A DNA stretch of 64,000 bases, from contig NZ_JACLGO010000022.1 in the NCBI RefSeq assembly GCF_014219065.1, forward strand, positions 1 to 64,000, in the 5' to 3' direction. The position numbers and the translations under genes are program-made. Positions 50,257 through 59,783 of the stretch are shown in pieces. The notes beneath the pieces were generated by a model that ran no database searches, was not told where the DNA came from, and was given only the letters and a program-made list of their open reading frames with translations. Each line of letters starts with the position of its first letter. Position 1 is the first letter of the stretch. The DNA comes from Halopseudomonas xiamenensis. Lineage in GTDB: Bacteria > Pseudomonadota > Gammaproteobacteria > Pseudomonadales > Pseudomonadaceae.

Positions 50257-53200
50257 TCAGCCCTCAGCGTCCTGTGCAGCCGCCTGCCGCTCCTGCTTGC
50301 GGCGCGACAGGATCCAGACGAAGAACACCGGCACGAACAGCACGCCCAGGGCCGTCGCGGTGAGCATGCCGCCGATCACCCCGGTGCCGATGGCACGCTG
50401 GCTGGCTGCACCGGCGCCGGTGGCGATGGCCAGCGGCAGTACCCCGAGCATGAACGCCAGCGAGGTCATGATGATCGGGCGGAAGCGCAACCGTGCCGCT
50501 TCCACCGCCGCTTCGGTGAGGCTGCGGCCTTCGGCGTACAGGTCCTTGGCGAACTCGACGATAAGGATGGCGTTCTTCGCCGCCAGGCCGATGATGGTGA
50601 TCAGGCCGACCTTGAAGTACACGTCGTTGGGCATGCCCAGCAGGGTCACCGCCAATACCGCGCCCAGCGCGCCTATGGGTACGATCAGGATCACCGACAG
50701 CGGAATCGCCCAGCTCTCGTACAGCGCCACCAGCAACAGGAACACCACCAGCAGCGCCAGCCCCAGCAGCATCGGCGCCTGGGCACCGGCCAGCCGCTCC
50801 TGGAAGGACAGCCCGGTCCACTCGTAGCCTACGCCGTGGGGCAGCTCGCTGACGATGCGTTCGATCTCGGCCATGGCCGCACCGCTGCTGTAGCCCGGCG
50901 CGGCATCACCGGAGATCTTGAATGCCGGGTAGCCGTTGTAGCGTACAAACTGCACCGGGCCGTTCTCCCACTCCATCTCGACGAAGGCGGACAGGGGCAC
51001 CTGCTCGCCCTGATGATTGGGCACGTACAGACGGGTGATGTCCTCCGGCGTCATGCGGTTGTCCACATCGGCCTGCACCACTACCTTCTGCATCCGCCCG
51101 AAGTTGGTGAACTCGTTGATCAACGCCGAGCCGAAGGCGCTGGACAGGGTCGAGCTGATGGCATCGAAGCCGACGCCCAGGGTCTCGGCCTTCTGCCGGT
51201 CGATATGCAGGCGCAGCTGCGGCGCATCCTCCAGCCCTTCCATCATGGCGTAGGCGATCACCGGCGAGCTGTTGGCCTTCTGCAGCAGCTCATTACGCGC
51301 CGCGAGCATGGCTTCCCGGCCCAGTCCGCCGCGGTCCTGCAGGCGCAGGGCGAAGCCGCCCGAGGTGCCCAGGCCGTCGACCGAGGGCGGCTGCACGGCG
51401 AAGATGGTACCGTCGGCGACACCCGCCAGGCTCTGGTTGGCTCGTTGGGTTTCGGCTTGGACCGACTGGTCCTTGCCCCGTTCCGACCAGTCCACCAGGG
51501 TCGGGAACGCCAGCGCGGCGTTCTGGCCCATGCCCGAGAAGCTGAAGCCCATCACCGAGACGATCCCTGCCACGCTCGGCTGTGACAGGAAGTGCTCCTC
51601 CATCGCCTCGACGGTCTTTTCCGTACGTGGCGTGGTGGCACCCGGCGGCAGTTGCACATCGACGATCATGTAGCCCTGGTCCTCGGCCGGCAGGAAGGCC
51701 TCGGGCAGGCGGAGGAAGGAGAAGGCCAGCGCCGCGACGATCACCAGGTACACCAGCATGAAGCTGCCGGAGCGCCGGACCAGACCACCGGTGGTGCGCT
51801 GGTAGCCATTGGTCAGGCTGCCGAAGCGACGGTTGAACCAGCCGAAGAAGCCTTTCTTCTCGGCGTGCGCGCCTTTGGCGATGGGCTTGAGCAGGGTCAC
51901 GCACAGCGCCGGCGTCATGCTCAGGGCCAGGAAGCCGGAGAACAGGATGGATACCGCCAGCGACAGGGAGAACTGCTGGTAGATCACCCCGACCGAGCCG
52001 CCCATGAACGCCAGCGGGAAGAATACCGCCGACAGCACCATGGTGATGCCAACGATGGCCCCGGTGATCTGTTTCATCGCCTTGCGCGTGGCCTCCTTGG
52101 GCGACAGCCCTTCCTCGGCCATGATCCGCTCGACGTTCTCCACCACCACGATGGCGTCGTCCACCAGGATGCCGATGGCCAGTACCATGCCGAACATGGT
52201 CATCATGTTGACCGAGAAGCCGAGCACCGACATCACCGCGAAGGTCCCCAGCAGACAGACCGGCACGACGATGGTCGGAATCAGCGTATAGCGAAAGTTC
52301 TGCAGGAACAGGAACATCACCAGGAACACCAGCACCACAGCCTCGGCCAGGGTAGCCACCACCTTCTTGATAGCCACGTTGACGAATATCGAGGTGTCGT
52401 AGGGTGTGGAGTACTCCATGTCTTCAGGGAACAGCGCCGATAATTCATGCAGACGCTGCTTGACCGCCTTCGCGGTGGCAATCGCATTGGCATCCGAGGT
52501 CAGCTGCACCGCCGCCGCGGCCGCCGGCTGGCCATTGAGCCGGGAGCTGAAACGGTATTCCTCGCGCCCCATCTCGACCCGCGCCACGTCCCCCAGGCGC
52601 ACCGTGGAGCCGTCCGGGTTGGCGCGCAGCACGATATCGGCGAACTCCTCGGCGGTTTCCAGGGTGCCCTGCACGATCAGCGTCGCGGTCAGCTCCTGTT
52701 CGCTGGTGCCGGGCTGCTCGCCGAAGCTACCCGCCGGCACCTGAACGTTCTGCGCGGCAATGGCCCGGTTCACGTCGTCGACCGACAGGCCATAACCCAC
52801 CAGGCGCGACGGATCGACCCAGACTCGCATGGCCCGCTCGGAGGAGAACATCTGTACCCGGCCGACGCCAGGCAGACGGCGGATCTCGTTATTGATGTTG
52901 CGCGCGGCATAGTCGGCCAGCCCGACCGGGTCCTTGTCGCCATCCTTGTAGCTGAGGGCGTAGATCATCAGGAAGTTGCTGCTGGCCTGCTCTACCTGTA
53001 AGCCCTGCTGCAATACCGGCTGCGGCAGGCGCGCCTCAGCACGCTTGAGGCGGTTCTGCACGTCCACCTGCGCCAGGTCCGGATCGGTGCCCGGCTCGAA
53101 GGTGACGTTGATCTCGGCCATGCCGTTGGAGCTGCTGGACGACTCGTAGTAGAGCAGGCCCTTGGCGCCGTTGAGCTCCTCCTCGATGAGGCTGGTGACC

Positions 53201-53379
53201 GTTTCGTTGAGAATGGTCGCCGAGGCACCGGGATAGGTGGCGTAGATCATGATCTGCGGCGGCGCCACGTTGGGATACTGGGCCACCGGCAGCGAGGGTA
53301 TCGCCAGCAACCCGGCCAGACAGATGAAGATCGCCACCACGAAGGCGAAGTTGGGGCGATTGATGAAGAACTGCGGCAT
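50257..53379 (-). CDS. RND multidrug efflux permease (AcrB/MexB-like)
   Basis: A 1040-residue HAE1-type RND transporter. The N-terminal FINRPNFAFVVAI helix, two large periplasmic domains, and the proton-relay pair in GILVDDAIVVVENVERIM (about residue 405) plus the Lys in GLAAKNAILIVEFAKDL are all present. SLAVAQYPNVAPP-type sequence (SLPVAQYPNVAPPQI) is the PN1 start. It pumps hydrophobic drugs or solvents from the inner membrane and periplasm. Downstream of the adaptor gene by 74 bp. No outer-membrane channel gene follows, so it must borrow one. Substrate not predictable. Confidence 0.95.
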   Translation of the reverse strand: MPQFFINRPNFAFVVAIFICLAGLLAIPSLPVAQYPNVAPPQIMIYATYPGASATILNETVTSLIEEELNGAKGLLYYESSSSSNGMAEINVTFEPGTDPDLAQVDVQNRLKRAEARLPQPVLQQGLQVEQASSNFLMIYALSYKDGDKDPVGLADYAARNINNEIRRLPGVGRVQMFSSERAMRVWVDPSRLVGYGLSVDDVNRAIAAQNVQVPAGSFGEQPGTSEQELTATLIVQGTLETAEEFADIVLRANPDGSTVRLGDVARVEMGREEYRFSSRLNGQPAAAAAVQLTSDANAIATAKAVKQRLHELSALFPEDMEYSTPYDTSIFVNVAIKKVVATLAEAVVLVFLVMFLFLQNFRYTLIPTIVVPVCLLGTFAVMSVLGFSVNMMTMFGMVLAIGILVDDAIVVVENVERIMAEEGLSPKEATRKAMKQITGAIVGITMVLSAVFFPLAFMGGSVGVIYQQFSLSLAVSILFSGFLALSMTPALCVTLLKPIAKGAHAEKKGFFGWFNRRFGSLTNGYQRTTGGLVRRSGSFMLVYLVIVAALAFSFLRLPEAFLPAEDQGYMIVDVQLPPGATTPRTEKTVEAMEEHFLSQPSVAGIVSVMGFSFSGMGQNAALAFPTLVDWSERGKDQSVQAETQRANQSLAGVADGTIFAVQPPSVDGLGTSGGFALRLQDRGGLGREAMLAARNELLQKANSSPVIAYAMMEGLEDAPQLRLHIDRQKAETLGVGFDAISSTLSSAFGSALINEFTNFGRMQKVVVQADVDNRMTPEDITRLYVPNHQGEQVPLSAFVEMEWENGPVQFVRYNGYPAFKISGDAAPGYSSGAAMAEIERIVSELPHGVGYEWTGLSFQERLAGAQAPMLLGLALLVVFLLLVALYESWAIPLSVILIVPIGALGAVLAVTLLGMPNDVYFKVGLITIIGLAAKNAILIVEFAKDLYAEGRSLTEAAVEAARLRFRPIIMTSLAFMLGVLPLAIATGAGAASQRAIGTGVIGGMLTATALGVLFVPVFFVWILSRRKQERQAAAQDAEG

Positions 53380-53453
53380 GCTCTTTCCTCTGCATTGGGC
53401 ATTCGGTCGGGATCAACAAGGGTGAGGCGCCGGCGGCGACCTCAACGGCTGCT

Positions 53454-54614
53454 TCACTCCTGCGTTGCACTCTCCGACTGCTCGGCTGTCACCGGCTCCA
53501 CCGTGCTGCCGGGCTGGAACTTGGCCACGGCCTCGACAATCACCCGCTCGCCCTGCTCCAGGCCGGAGGTCACCTGCCAGTCACTGCCGCGCATGGCGCC
53601 CAGTGTCACCTGGCGCTCCTGCACCTTGTTGTCCCCATCGACCACCAGCACCCGCGGGATGCTGTCGGTGCCGCGCTGCACCGCGCGCTGGGGAATGAAT
53701 ACCGCCGAGGGCTCGACGCCCAGCTCGGTCTGCACCCGCACATACATGCCCGGCAGCAGCACCGCATCGGGGTTGGGCAGTTCCGCGCGCAGGGTCACCT
53801 GGCCGGTGCTGCGGTCCACCGAGATATCGGAGAACAGCAGCCTTCCCTCCTGGCTGAAGCCCTGCTGGCCCAGGGTGATGCGCACCCGGGCGGCGCCGTC
53901 CTCCTGCAGCTCGATCCGGCCATCGGCAGCGGCGGCACGCAGACGCAGCAGGTCATCCACCGATTGGGTGAAATCGGCATAGATGGGGTCCAGCTGCTGG
54001 ATACGCGCCATCGGTGTGGCCTCGCCCTGACCGACCAACGCACCTTCGGTGACCAGCGCCCGGCCGATGCGACCATCGATCGGTGCCGTTACCGTGGCGT
54101 AATCCAGGTTCAGGCGGGCAGTCTGCAGAGCCGCCTGGGCGGACAGTTTTTCCGCCTGGGCGCTCTTCTGCGCAGCGATGGCGTTGTCGTAATCCTGCTG
54201 ACTGATGGCCCGGGCCTCGACCAGCGGCTCATAGCGCCGTACCAGGCTGTCGGCCTGGTACACACTGGCTTCAGCCCGCGCCAACGCACCACGCGCCTGG
54301 GCCACGGCAGCTTCCAGCGGCGCCGGATCGATGCGGAACAGCACATCGCCGGCCTTGACGTTGGCGCCTTCCTCGAACAGGCGCTGCAGCACGATGCCCG
54401 GAACCCGCGCGCGCACCTCGGCGGTCCGCGCCGGCTCGATACGCCCCGGCAGGTCGCCGGTCAGCATATGCGCCGCGGGCTCGATGACCTGCACCTTGGC
54501 CTGGGGCGGCGGCGGCTCCTGTTCGGCATCAGTCTGTTTCTGGCAGCCGGCAAGCGCCAGCACGATCAACGAAACGAGAATAGTGGGTCGGGAAAGATGC
54601 CATGGACTGGGCAT
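53454..54614 (-). CDS. RND efflux periplasmic adaptor lipoprotein (AcrA/MexA-like)
   Basis: A 386-residue membrane-fusion protein: lipobox LALAGCQKQ (Cys about 24), lipoyl half GRIEPARTAEVRARVPGIVLQRLFEEGANVKAGDVLFRID, a coiled-coil hairpin (about residues 95-165, VAQARGALARAEASVYQADSLVRRYEPL), the second lipoyl half with ATVTAPIDGRIGRALVTEGALVG, and beta-barrel/membrane-proximal domains. Links the RND pump to an outer-membrane channel. First gene of the pump operon, controlled from the operator at 54693. Confidence 0.94.
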   Translation of the reverse strand: MPSPWHLSRPTILVSLIVLALAGCQKQTDAEQEPPPPQAKVQVIEPAAHMLTGDLPGRIEPARTAEVRARVPGIVLQRLFEEGANVKAGDVLFRIDPAPLEAAVAQARGALARAEASVYQADSLVRRYEPLVEARAISQQDYDNAIAAQKSAQAEKLSAQAALQTARLNLDYATVTAPIDGRIGRALVTEGALVGQGEATPMARIQQLDPIYADFTQSVDDLLRLRAAAADGRIELQEDGAARVRITLGQQGFSQEGRLLFSDISVDRSTGQVTLRAELPNPDAVLLPGMYVRVQTELGVEPSAVFIPQRAVQRGTDSIPRVLVVDGDNKVQERQVTLGAMRGSDWQVTSGLEQGERVIVEAVAKFQPGSTVEPVTAEQSESATQE

Positions 54615-54692
54615 TGTGCATTTCCTTGGTCAAAGAAGGCGGAATTAGTGCAAATGAAGGTAGACGAGCTCAAAAAACGCGATGCTACTCCC

Positions 54693-54730
54693 AAGAGTCA
54701 TATGAATCAAACTTGATTCATATGACTCTT
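54693..54730. promoter_or_regulatory. 38-bp perfect palindrome, probable TetR operator
   Basis: AAGAGTCATATGAATCAA and its exact complement TTGATTCATATGACTCTT are separated by AC. It lies between the divergent adaptor gene (start at 54614) and tetR-like gene (start at 54813), where a TetR repressor would block both. It is AT-rich, unlike its surroundings. Confidence 0.75.
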
Positions 54731-54812
54731 TGTGTACTTATGTGTAAACTCGCGGCTATTGACATCCGCCGCCCATTAGTGACAACTCGTCCACAGTTCC
54801 GTTACCAATCAG

Positions 54813-55376
54813 ATGAAACCCGATACCGAACAAGCCCTGCTGCGCTCCCTGGCGCAGACCCTGACCGAGAATGCCAGCGCCACCCTGCAGGAAATGGCCA
54901 AGGCCGCCGGCGTGAGCCGGGCGACCCTGTACCGTTTCGCCGCTACCCGTGAACAACTGCTGGATACCCTGCAACAGCACGTAATGAGCGTCATGGCACG
55001 GATTCTGGATGACGCAAACCTGGACAGCCAGCCGCCGCTGGACGCGCTGCGCCAACTGATCGTCGGCTATATGGCGGAACGCGAGTTCTGCGCCTTCATC
55101 GTCACTCAGTTCGAGCCCTTCATTAAGCGGGATACGAACAGCCCCTTTCCGGAGGAATGTCTCATCCATGAGCAGCGCATGGACGACTTCTTCCAGCGTG
55201 GCCAGGACGCCGGTATCTTCCGCCAGGACATGCCCGCGCGCTGGCTCACCGACCTGTTCTTCGGCTTCATCCATACCCTGTGCGAATCGGAATACCGCGG
55301 CCGGATCGCCCGTGCGGACATGAAGAGGCTGTTCGAGGACATGTTTCTCAGCAGCGTATTGGCGCACCGGGACTGA
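54813..55376 (+). CDS. TetR-family regulator, divergent from RND pump
   Basis: A 187-residue protein. Residues 8-55 are a TetR helix-turn-helix (TLTENASATLQEMAKAAGVSRATLYRFAATREQLLDTL); the rest is an all-helical ligand and dimerisation domain with DFFQRGQDAGIFRQDMPARWLTDLFFGFIHTL. The position, divergent from the efflux pair around a perfect palindrome, suggests it represses the pump and itself. Ligand unknown. Confidence 0.92.
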   Translation: MKPDTEQALLRSLAQTLTENASATLQEMAKAAGVSRATLYRFAATREQLLDTLQQHVMSVMARILDDANLDSQPPLDALRQLIVGYMAEREFCAFIVTQFEPFIKRDTNSPFPEECLIHEQRMDDFFQRGQDAGIFRQDMPARWLTDLFFGFIHTLCESEYRGRIARADMKRLFEDMFLSSVLAHRD

Positions 55377-55684
55377 CTCGCCAGTGCTGGCCTGTACCGG
55401 CGACGGTGGGGGTAGGCACAGCTGCGGAACGCGCACTCCGCCATCCATGGCGCTCGTCTACGGCCATCCCTGGCCGCAGACGGTTCCGCAGCCGTGCCTA
55501 CCCCCACCATCACCTACTTCTCAGCCAGCCCCCAGCGCCTGACTCAGAGACCGAAGCCAGCAACTTCCTCCAGCAGTGTTATAATCTCCGGTTCTTTCAG
55601 TACCGCACGTTTATGCCAGAGGAAACGCGCGAGCTGATCGCGCCGCCATACCGATAACCTGTCTGCTGATGGTAAGCTTGCCCC
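55377..55684. repeat. Gap with variable-arm element copy B and thiD promoter
   Basis: Copy B occupies 55405-55508. A TTATAAT sequence near 55580 (GTGTTATAATCTCC) is a candidate -10 for thiD. I looked for a TPP riboswitch and found no CTGAGA/ACCTGAT pair. Confidence 0.55.
55405..55508. repeat. Variable-arm two-hairpin element, copy B
   Basis: Core 55427-55486 differs from copy A at one position (C to T, in an unpaired stretch). The 22-bp arms (left starts GGTGGGGGTAGGCAC and ends GCTGCG) are complementary to each other with one mismatch, and unrelated to the arms of A or C. Confidence 0.88.
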
Positions 55685-56485
55685 ATGAATACACCTGCCC
55701 CCTTTCGCCCCGTCGTTCTCTGCCTGTCCGGCCATGACCCCAGTGGCGGCGCCGGCCTGCAAGCCGATATCGAAGCCCTGATCGCCCAGGGCTGCCACGC
55801 CGCTCCGGCAGTGACCGCCCTGACCGTGCAGAACACGGTCGATGTCATCGACTTCCGCGTACTGGACCGCGAGTGGGTACTGGCCCAGGCCAATGCCGTG
55901 CTCAACGACATGCCGGTATCGGCGGTCAAGCTCGGCATGCTCGGCAACCTGGAAATGGTCGACACCGTGGTCGAGATCATGCGCGCCCACCCCGAACTGC
56001 CACTGGTCTGCGACCCGGTGCTGCGCGCCGGCGGTGGCGGCTCGCTGGGCAAGGACGAGGTCGGCTATGCCATGCGCGAGCAGCTGCTGCCGATCGCCCG
56101 CATCGTCACCCCCAACCTGCCGGAGGCGCGCATTCTCGCCGAGTTGCCCGACGGCACCGCCGACCAGTGCGCGGACAAGCTGCTGCAACGCTGCCAGAAC
56201 CTGCTGATCACCGGCGGCCATGGTGACGAGCAGGACATCCACAACCGCCTGTACTGCCAGGATGGCAGCCGGCATACCTTTACCTGTGCCCGCCTGCCCG
56301 GCAGCTACCACGGCTCCGGTTGCACCCTGGCCAGCACCCTGGCCGGGCGCCTGGCATTGGGCGAAGAGCTGGTCAGCGCAGTGAAGACCGCCCTGGACTA
56401 TACCTGGCGCACCCTGCGCGACGCCGAGCAACCCGGCCAGGGTCAGTATGTACCGCGACGCCTGCCGCTGGATTTCTGCCAATGA
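55685..56485 (+). CDS. thiD: Hydroxymethylpyrimidine / phosphomethylpyrimidine kinase
   Basis: A 266-residue ribokinase-fold enzyme: [19 protein letters not shown] binds the pyrimidine, [19 protein letters not shown] and [18 protein letters not shown] carry the anion hole and catalytic Asp/Cys region. It makes HMP-diphosphate for thiamine. Its TGA overlaps the thiE ATG by four bases. Typical of Pseudomonas, thiD-thiE-hemL are in a row. Confidence 0.95.
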   Translation: MNTPAPFRPVVLCLSGHDPSGGAGLQADIEALIAQGCHAAPAVTALTVQNTVDVIDFRVLDREWVLAQANAVLNDMPVSAVKLGMLGNLEMVDTVVEIMRAHPELPLVCDPVLRAGGGGSLGKDEVGYAMREQLLPIARIVTPNLPEARILAELPDGTADQCADKLLQRCQNLLITGGHGDEQDIHNRLYCQDGSRHTFTCARLPGSYHGSGCTLASTLAGRLALGEELVSAVKTALDYTWRTLRDAEQPGQGQYVPRRLPLDFCQ

Positions 56486-57108
56486 GCCTGCGCGGCCTGT
56501 ACGCCATCACCGACAGCCAGTTACTGGCGGACGGCCGCCTGCTGCCCTGGGTCGAGGCCGCACTGGCCGGCGGTGCACGCCTGCTGCAGTACCGCGACAA
56601 GAGCGGGGATGCGGTGCGCCGACTGGATGAAGCAGGCCAGCTCAAGGCCCTGTGCGAGCAGTATGGTGCCAACCTGCTGATCAACGATGACCTGTCCCTG
56701 GCCAGCGCGCTGAGTGTCGGCGTACACCTGGGTCGCGACGACGGCTGCCTGCGTGAAGCCCGCCAGCAACTGGGTCCACAGGCGATCATCGGTGCCACCT
56801 GCCATGCCAGCCTGGAGCATGCCGAACAGGCCATCGCCGATGGCGCCAGCTATATCGCCTTCGGCCGCTTCTTCCAGTCGTCCACCAAGCCCGGCGCACC
56901 GGCCGCGACAGCGGAGCTGCTGCAACAGGCGCGCGCGCGTTTCGCCGTGCCCATCGTCGCCATCGGTGGCATCACCCTGGACAACGCACCCTCGCTGCTG
57001 GCCTCCGGCGCCGATCTGCTGGCGGTGATCCACGGCCTGTTCGGCGCCGACTCCGCCGCCGAGGTGCAGCGCCGCGCCCAGGCCTTCAATGAACTGTTCA
57101 CGAACTGA
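56482..57108 (+). CDS. thiE: Thiamine-phosphate synthase
   Basis: A 208-residue TIM-barrel enzyme: [71 protein letters not shown] and [26 protein letters not shown]. It joins HMP-PP with thiazole phosphate. The start in ATGA overlap with thiD was chosen over a longer reading inside thiD. Confidence 0.95.
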   Translation: MSLRGLYAITDSQLLADGRLLPWVEAALAGGARLLQYRDKSGDAVRRLDEAGQLKALCEQYGANLLINDDLSLASALSVGVHLGRDDGCLREARQQLGPQAIIGATCHASLEHAEQAIADGASYIAFGRFFQSSTKPGAPAATAELLQQARARFAVPIVAIGGITLDNAPSLLASGADLLAVIHGLFGADSAAEVQRRAQAFNELFTN

Positions 57109-57119
57109 GAGACCACACC

Positions 57120-58400
57120 ATGTCCCGCTCGGAAACCCTTTTTGCCAGTGCCCAGAAACATATCCCCGGTGGCGTGAACTCCCCGGTACGCGCGTTCCGC
57201 AGCGTCGGCGGCACGCCGCTGTTCATCAAGCATGCCGAGGGCGCCTACATCATCGATGAGGATGACCGGCGCTATGTGGATTATGTCGGCTCCTGGGGCC
57301 CGATGATCCTCGGCCACGCCCATCCCGAGGTGCTGGACTCGGTGCGCCGCCAGCTGGAGCATGGCCTGTCCTACGGCGCGCCGACCGCCATGGAAACCGA
57401 AATGGCCGAACTGGTCTGCTCCATGGTGCCGTCGATGGACATGGTGCGCATGGTCAGCTCCGGCACCGAGGCGACCATGAGCGCCATTCGCCTGGCCCGC
57501 GGCTATACCGGCCGCGACACCATTATCAAGTTCGAGGGTTGCTACCACGGCCACTCGGACAGCCTGCTGGTCAAGGCCGGCTCCGGCGCCCTGACCTTCG
57601 GCGTGCCCAGCTCGCCGGGCGTGCCGGCGGCCTTCGCCCAGCACACCCTGACCCTGCCGTTCAATGACATCGAAGCTGTGCGCCAGACCCTCGGCAGCGC
57701 CGGCAAGGATATCGCCTGCATCATCGTCGAGCCGGTAGCCGGCAACATGAACTGCGTGCCACCGGCGCCGGGCTTCCTCGAAGGGTTGCGTGAAGCCTGT
57801 GACGAACACGGCGTAGTACTAATCTTCGACGAGGTCATGACCGGCTTCCGCGTCGCCCTGGGCGGCGCCCAGGCCCACTATGGCGTCACCCCCGACCTGT
57901 CCACTTTCGGCAAGATCGTCGGCGGCGGCATGCCGGTCGGCGCATTCGGCGGCAAGCGCGAGATCATGGAGTGCATCTCACCACTGGGCCCGGTGTACCA
58001 GGCTGGCACCCTGTCCGGCAACCCGCTGGCCATGGCCGCCGGGCTGACCACCCTGAAACTGATCAGCCGCCCCGGTTTCCATGATGAGCTGACGGCGTAC
58101 ACCAGCCGCCTGCTGCAGGGCCTGCAGGACCGTGCCGACGCGGCCAGCGTACCCTTCGTCACCACCCAGGCCGGTGGCATGTTCGGCCTGTACTTCAGCG
58201 GCGCCGACAGCATCCAGACCTTCGAGGACGTGATGGCCAGCGATGCCGAGCGTTTCAAGGCGTTCTTCCACCAGATGCTCGACCAGGGCGTGTACTTTGC
58301 ACCCAGCGCCTATGAAGCCGGCTTCACCTCCATCGCCCACGGCGAGACCGAGCTGCAGCTGACCCTGGACGCCGCCGAGCGGGCCTTCGCCGCACTATGA
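57120..58400 (+). CDS. hemL: Glutamate-1-semialdehyde 2,1-aminomutase
   Basis: A 426-residue PLP enzyme: [12 protein letters not shown] start, [45 protein letters not shown], and the PLP lysine in [17 protein letters not shown]. It makes 5-aminolevulinate for heme by the C5 pathway. It follows thiE by 11 bp, probably cotranscribed. Confidence 0.96.
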   Translation: MSRSETLFASAQKHIPGGVNSPVRAFRSVGGTPLFIKHAEGAYIIDEDDRRYVDYVGSWGPMILGHAHPEVLDSVRRQLEHGLSYGAPTAMETEMAELVCSMVPSMDMVRMVSSGTEATMSAIRLARGYTGRDTIIKFEGCYHGHSDSLLVKAGSGALTFGVPSSPGVPAAFAQHTLTLPFNDIEAVRQTLGSAGKDIACIIVEPVAGNMNCVPPAPGFLEGLREACDEHGVVLIFDEVMTGFRVALGGAQAHYGVTPDLSTFGKIVGGGMPVGAFGGKREIMECISPLGPVYQAGTLSGNPLAMAAGLTTLKLISRPGFHDELTAYTSRLLQGLQDRADAASVPFVTTQAGGMFGLYFSGADSIQTFEDVMASDAERFKAFFHQMLDQGVYFAPSAYEAGFTSIAHGETELQLTLDAAERAFAAL

Positions 58401-58434
58401 TCGAAACGCGCACATTGCTGCCGACCTCCGTGCA

Positions 58435-58456
58435 GCCAACCACCCCGGTGGTTGGC
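58435..58456 (+). terminator. Hairpin after hemL
   Basis: GCCAACCACC and GGTGGTTGGC form a 10-bp stem around CC, 34 bp after the hemL stop. No T-run follows. Confidence 0.6.
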
Positions 58457-58518
58457 CTGCCCGCCGATCCGGCGCACAATGGCGCCATGCAAGCCTCCAG
58501 CCAGCGGACCAGCCGACC

Positions 58519-59142
58519 ATGAACAGTGCTCTTCGCCGTGTCTTAATCCTGTGCACCCTGACCGGGGCCGGCGGCGTCGTACCCGCCGCCCTCGCCCAGC
58601 AACCGCCGCCACTGGTGATCAGCACCGAGGAACGCTGCGCCTTCAACCGCGTCGACGATGACAGCATGGCCCTGGCATTGGAGAACTGCCTTGAACTGGC
58701 CGAGGCCGAGGACATGCAGGCGCAGTTCGAGATGGGCGAGCTGTATTACCACGGCGAGCGGACCGAGCGGGATCTGGAGACAGCGCTGAAGTGGTACGAG
58801 CGGGCCTCGATCCAGGGCCAGCCGGATGCCCAGTACCGTCTCGGGTTGATGCACATGAATGGCGAAGGCGTGGAGCGCAACCTGCCGCAGGCTTACATCA
58901 TGTTGAAGATGGCAGCGGTCAATGGCCAGGACGCCGCGATGGATGCCAGCGACCTGCTGGCCGAGGAAATGAGCCCCGAGGAAATCGCCGCTGCCACCCA
59001 GGTGCTGGGGACGCTGTTCCGCAACTACCTGCGGCATATCCGAGAGGAACAGTTGCGGCAGTTGCAGCCGGAAAACCCTCCCCCCTCTCCCCCAACCCCT
59101 CTCCCGCAAGGGGAGAGGGGGGATTCAGCTCCTGCCCTCTGA
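58519..59142 (+). CDS. Sel1-repeat periplasmic protein
   Basis: A 207-residue protein with a signal peptide (cleaved near LAQQPPP) and two or three Sel1/TPR units: AQFEMGELYYHGERTERDLETALKWYERA, AQYRLGLMHMNGEGVERNLPQAYIMLKMAA. Such proteins act as scaffolds; partner unknown. The last 25 residues (PPPSPPTPLPQGERG...) are encoded by a CCCTCTCCCC repeat that has replaced the original end of the gene, so the native C-terminus probably ended near QLQPE. Confidence 0.82.
   Translation: MNSALRRVLILCTLTGAGGVVPAALAQQPPPLVISTEERCAFNRVDDDSMALALENCLELAEAEDMQAQFEMGELYYHGERTERDLETALKWYERASIQGQPDAQYRLGLMHMNGEGVERNLPQAYIMLKMAAVNGQDAAMDASDLLAEEMSPEEIAAATQVLGTLFRNYLRHIREEQLRQLQPENPPPSPPTPLPQGERGDSAPAL
59081..59122. 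repeat. CCCTCTCCCC repeat inside a coding end
   Basis: CCCCTCTCCCCC...CCCGCAAGGGGAGAGGGGGG lies in frame at the 3' end of the Sel1-repeat gene. Confidence 0.75.
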
Positions 59143-59246
59143 ACCTGGCATCTCTATTGTCGGCTTGCTCAAGCCCCATAGAAAGGAGATGTTTAGGTTT
59201 TGTCCGTTGGACTGAAGCGCATATTGCCAGCTTGCACAAACGAGCT

Positions 59247-59282
59247 CCCTCTCCCCTTGCGGGAGAGGGCTGGGGAGAGGGG
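59247..59282. repeat. CCCTCTCCCC repeat between Sel1 and DUF1820 genes
   Basis: CCCTCTCCCCTTGCGGGAGAGGGCTGGGGAGAGGGG, in the convergent gap before the DUF1820 gene. Probably a bidirectional terminator. Confidence 0.75.
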
Positions 59283-59317
59283 AAGCCAGCCACAGGCTGG
59301 CCCAACATCCCCAAAAA

Positions 59318-59659
59318 TCAGCTACTACCCGGCCCAGGCCCCGGCGGCATCGGAAACGACATGATATTGCTGCCGCCCTTGGCCTCACTGATCTTGGCCT
59401 GCCCTACCCGCTCGACCTCGTCGATGCGCACGATGGCATGCGCGGGAATGAAGCTGCGGCTGACGCCCTCGAACTGGCTCTTGAGCTTTTCCTCGCCCGG
59501 GTCGACCAGCATCTGCGAGCGCTCGCCGAACACCAGTTCCTCTATCTCCAGAAAGCCCCACAGTTCGCTCTGGAATATCTGCCGGGCATAGAGTTCGTAT
59601 ACCTGGCCCTGATTGAGAAAAATCACCCGGAAGATAGGTTGTTGCTTGTCTTTGCTCAT
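59318..59659 (-). CDS. DUF1820 family protein
   Basis: A 113-residue protein: IFRVIFLNQGQVYELYARQIFQSELWGFLEIEELVFGERSQMLVDPGEEKLKSQFEGVSRSFIPAHAIVRIDEV. This matches DUF1820, conserved in Pseudomonas next to miaB, role unknown. A proline/glycine tail (PMPPGPGPGSS) ends it. Start MSKDKQQP chosen; the upstream extension has the wrong composition. Confidence 0.85.
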   Translation of the reverse strand: MSKDKQQPIFRVIFLNQGQVYELYARQIFQSELWGFLEIEELVFGERSQMLVDPGEEKLKSQFEGVSRSFIPAHAIVRIDEVERVGQAKISEAKGGSNIMSFPMPPGPGPGSS

Positions 59660-59783
59660 GAAACTCACACAGGGGACGACATGGATGGGACTGGATGGGC
59701 CGGAGGACCGGCCAAAGGCCGCGGATAATAACACATCCGTAGCCACCATACGGCACCCGGATTCCCCAGCAGTGAGCAAGCCG

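Noticed and set aside
55509..55684. TPP riboswitch upstream of thiD
   Set aside because: The CTGAGA and ACCTGAT landmarks are absent.
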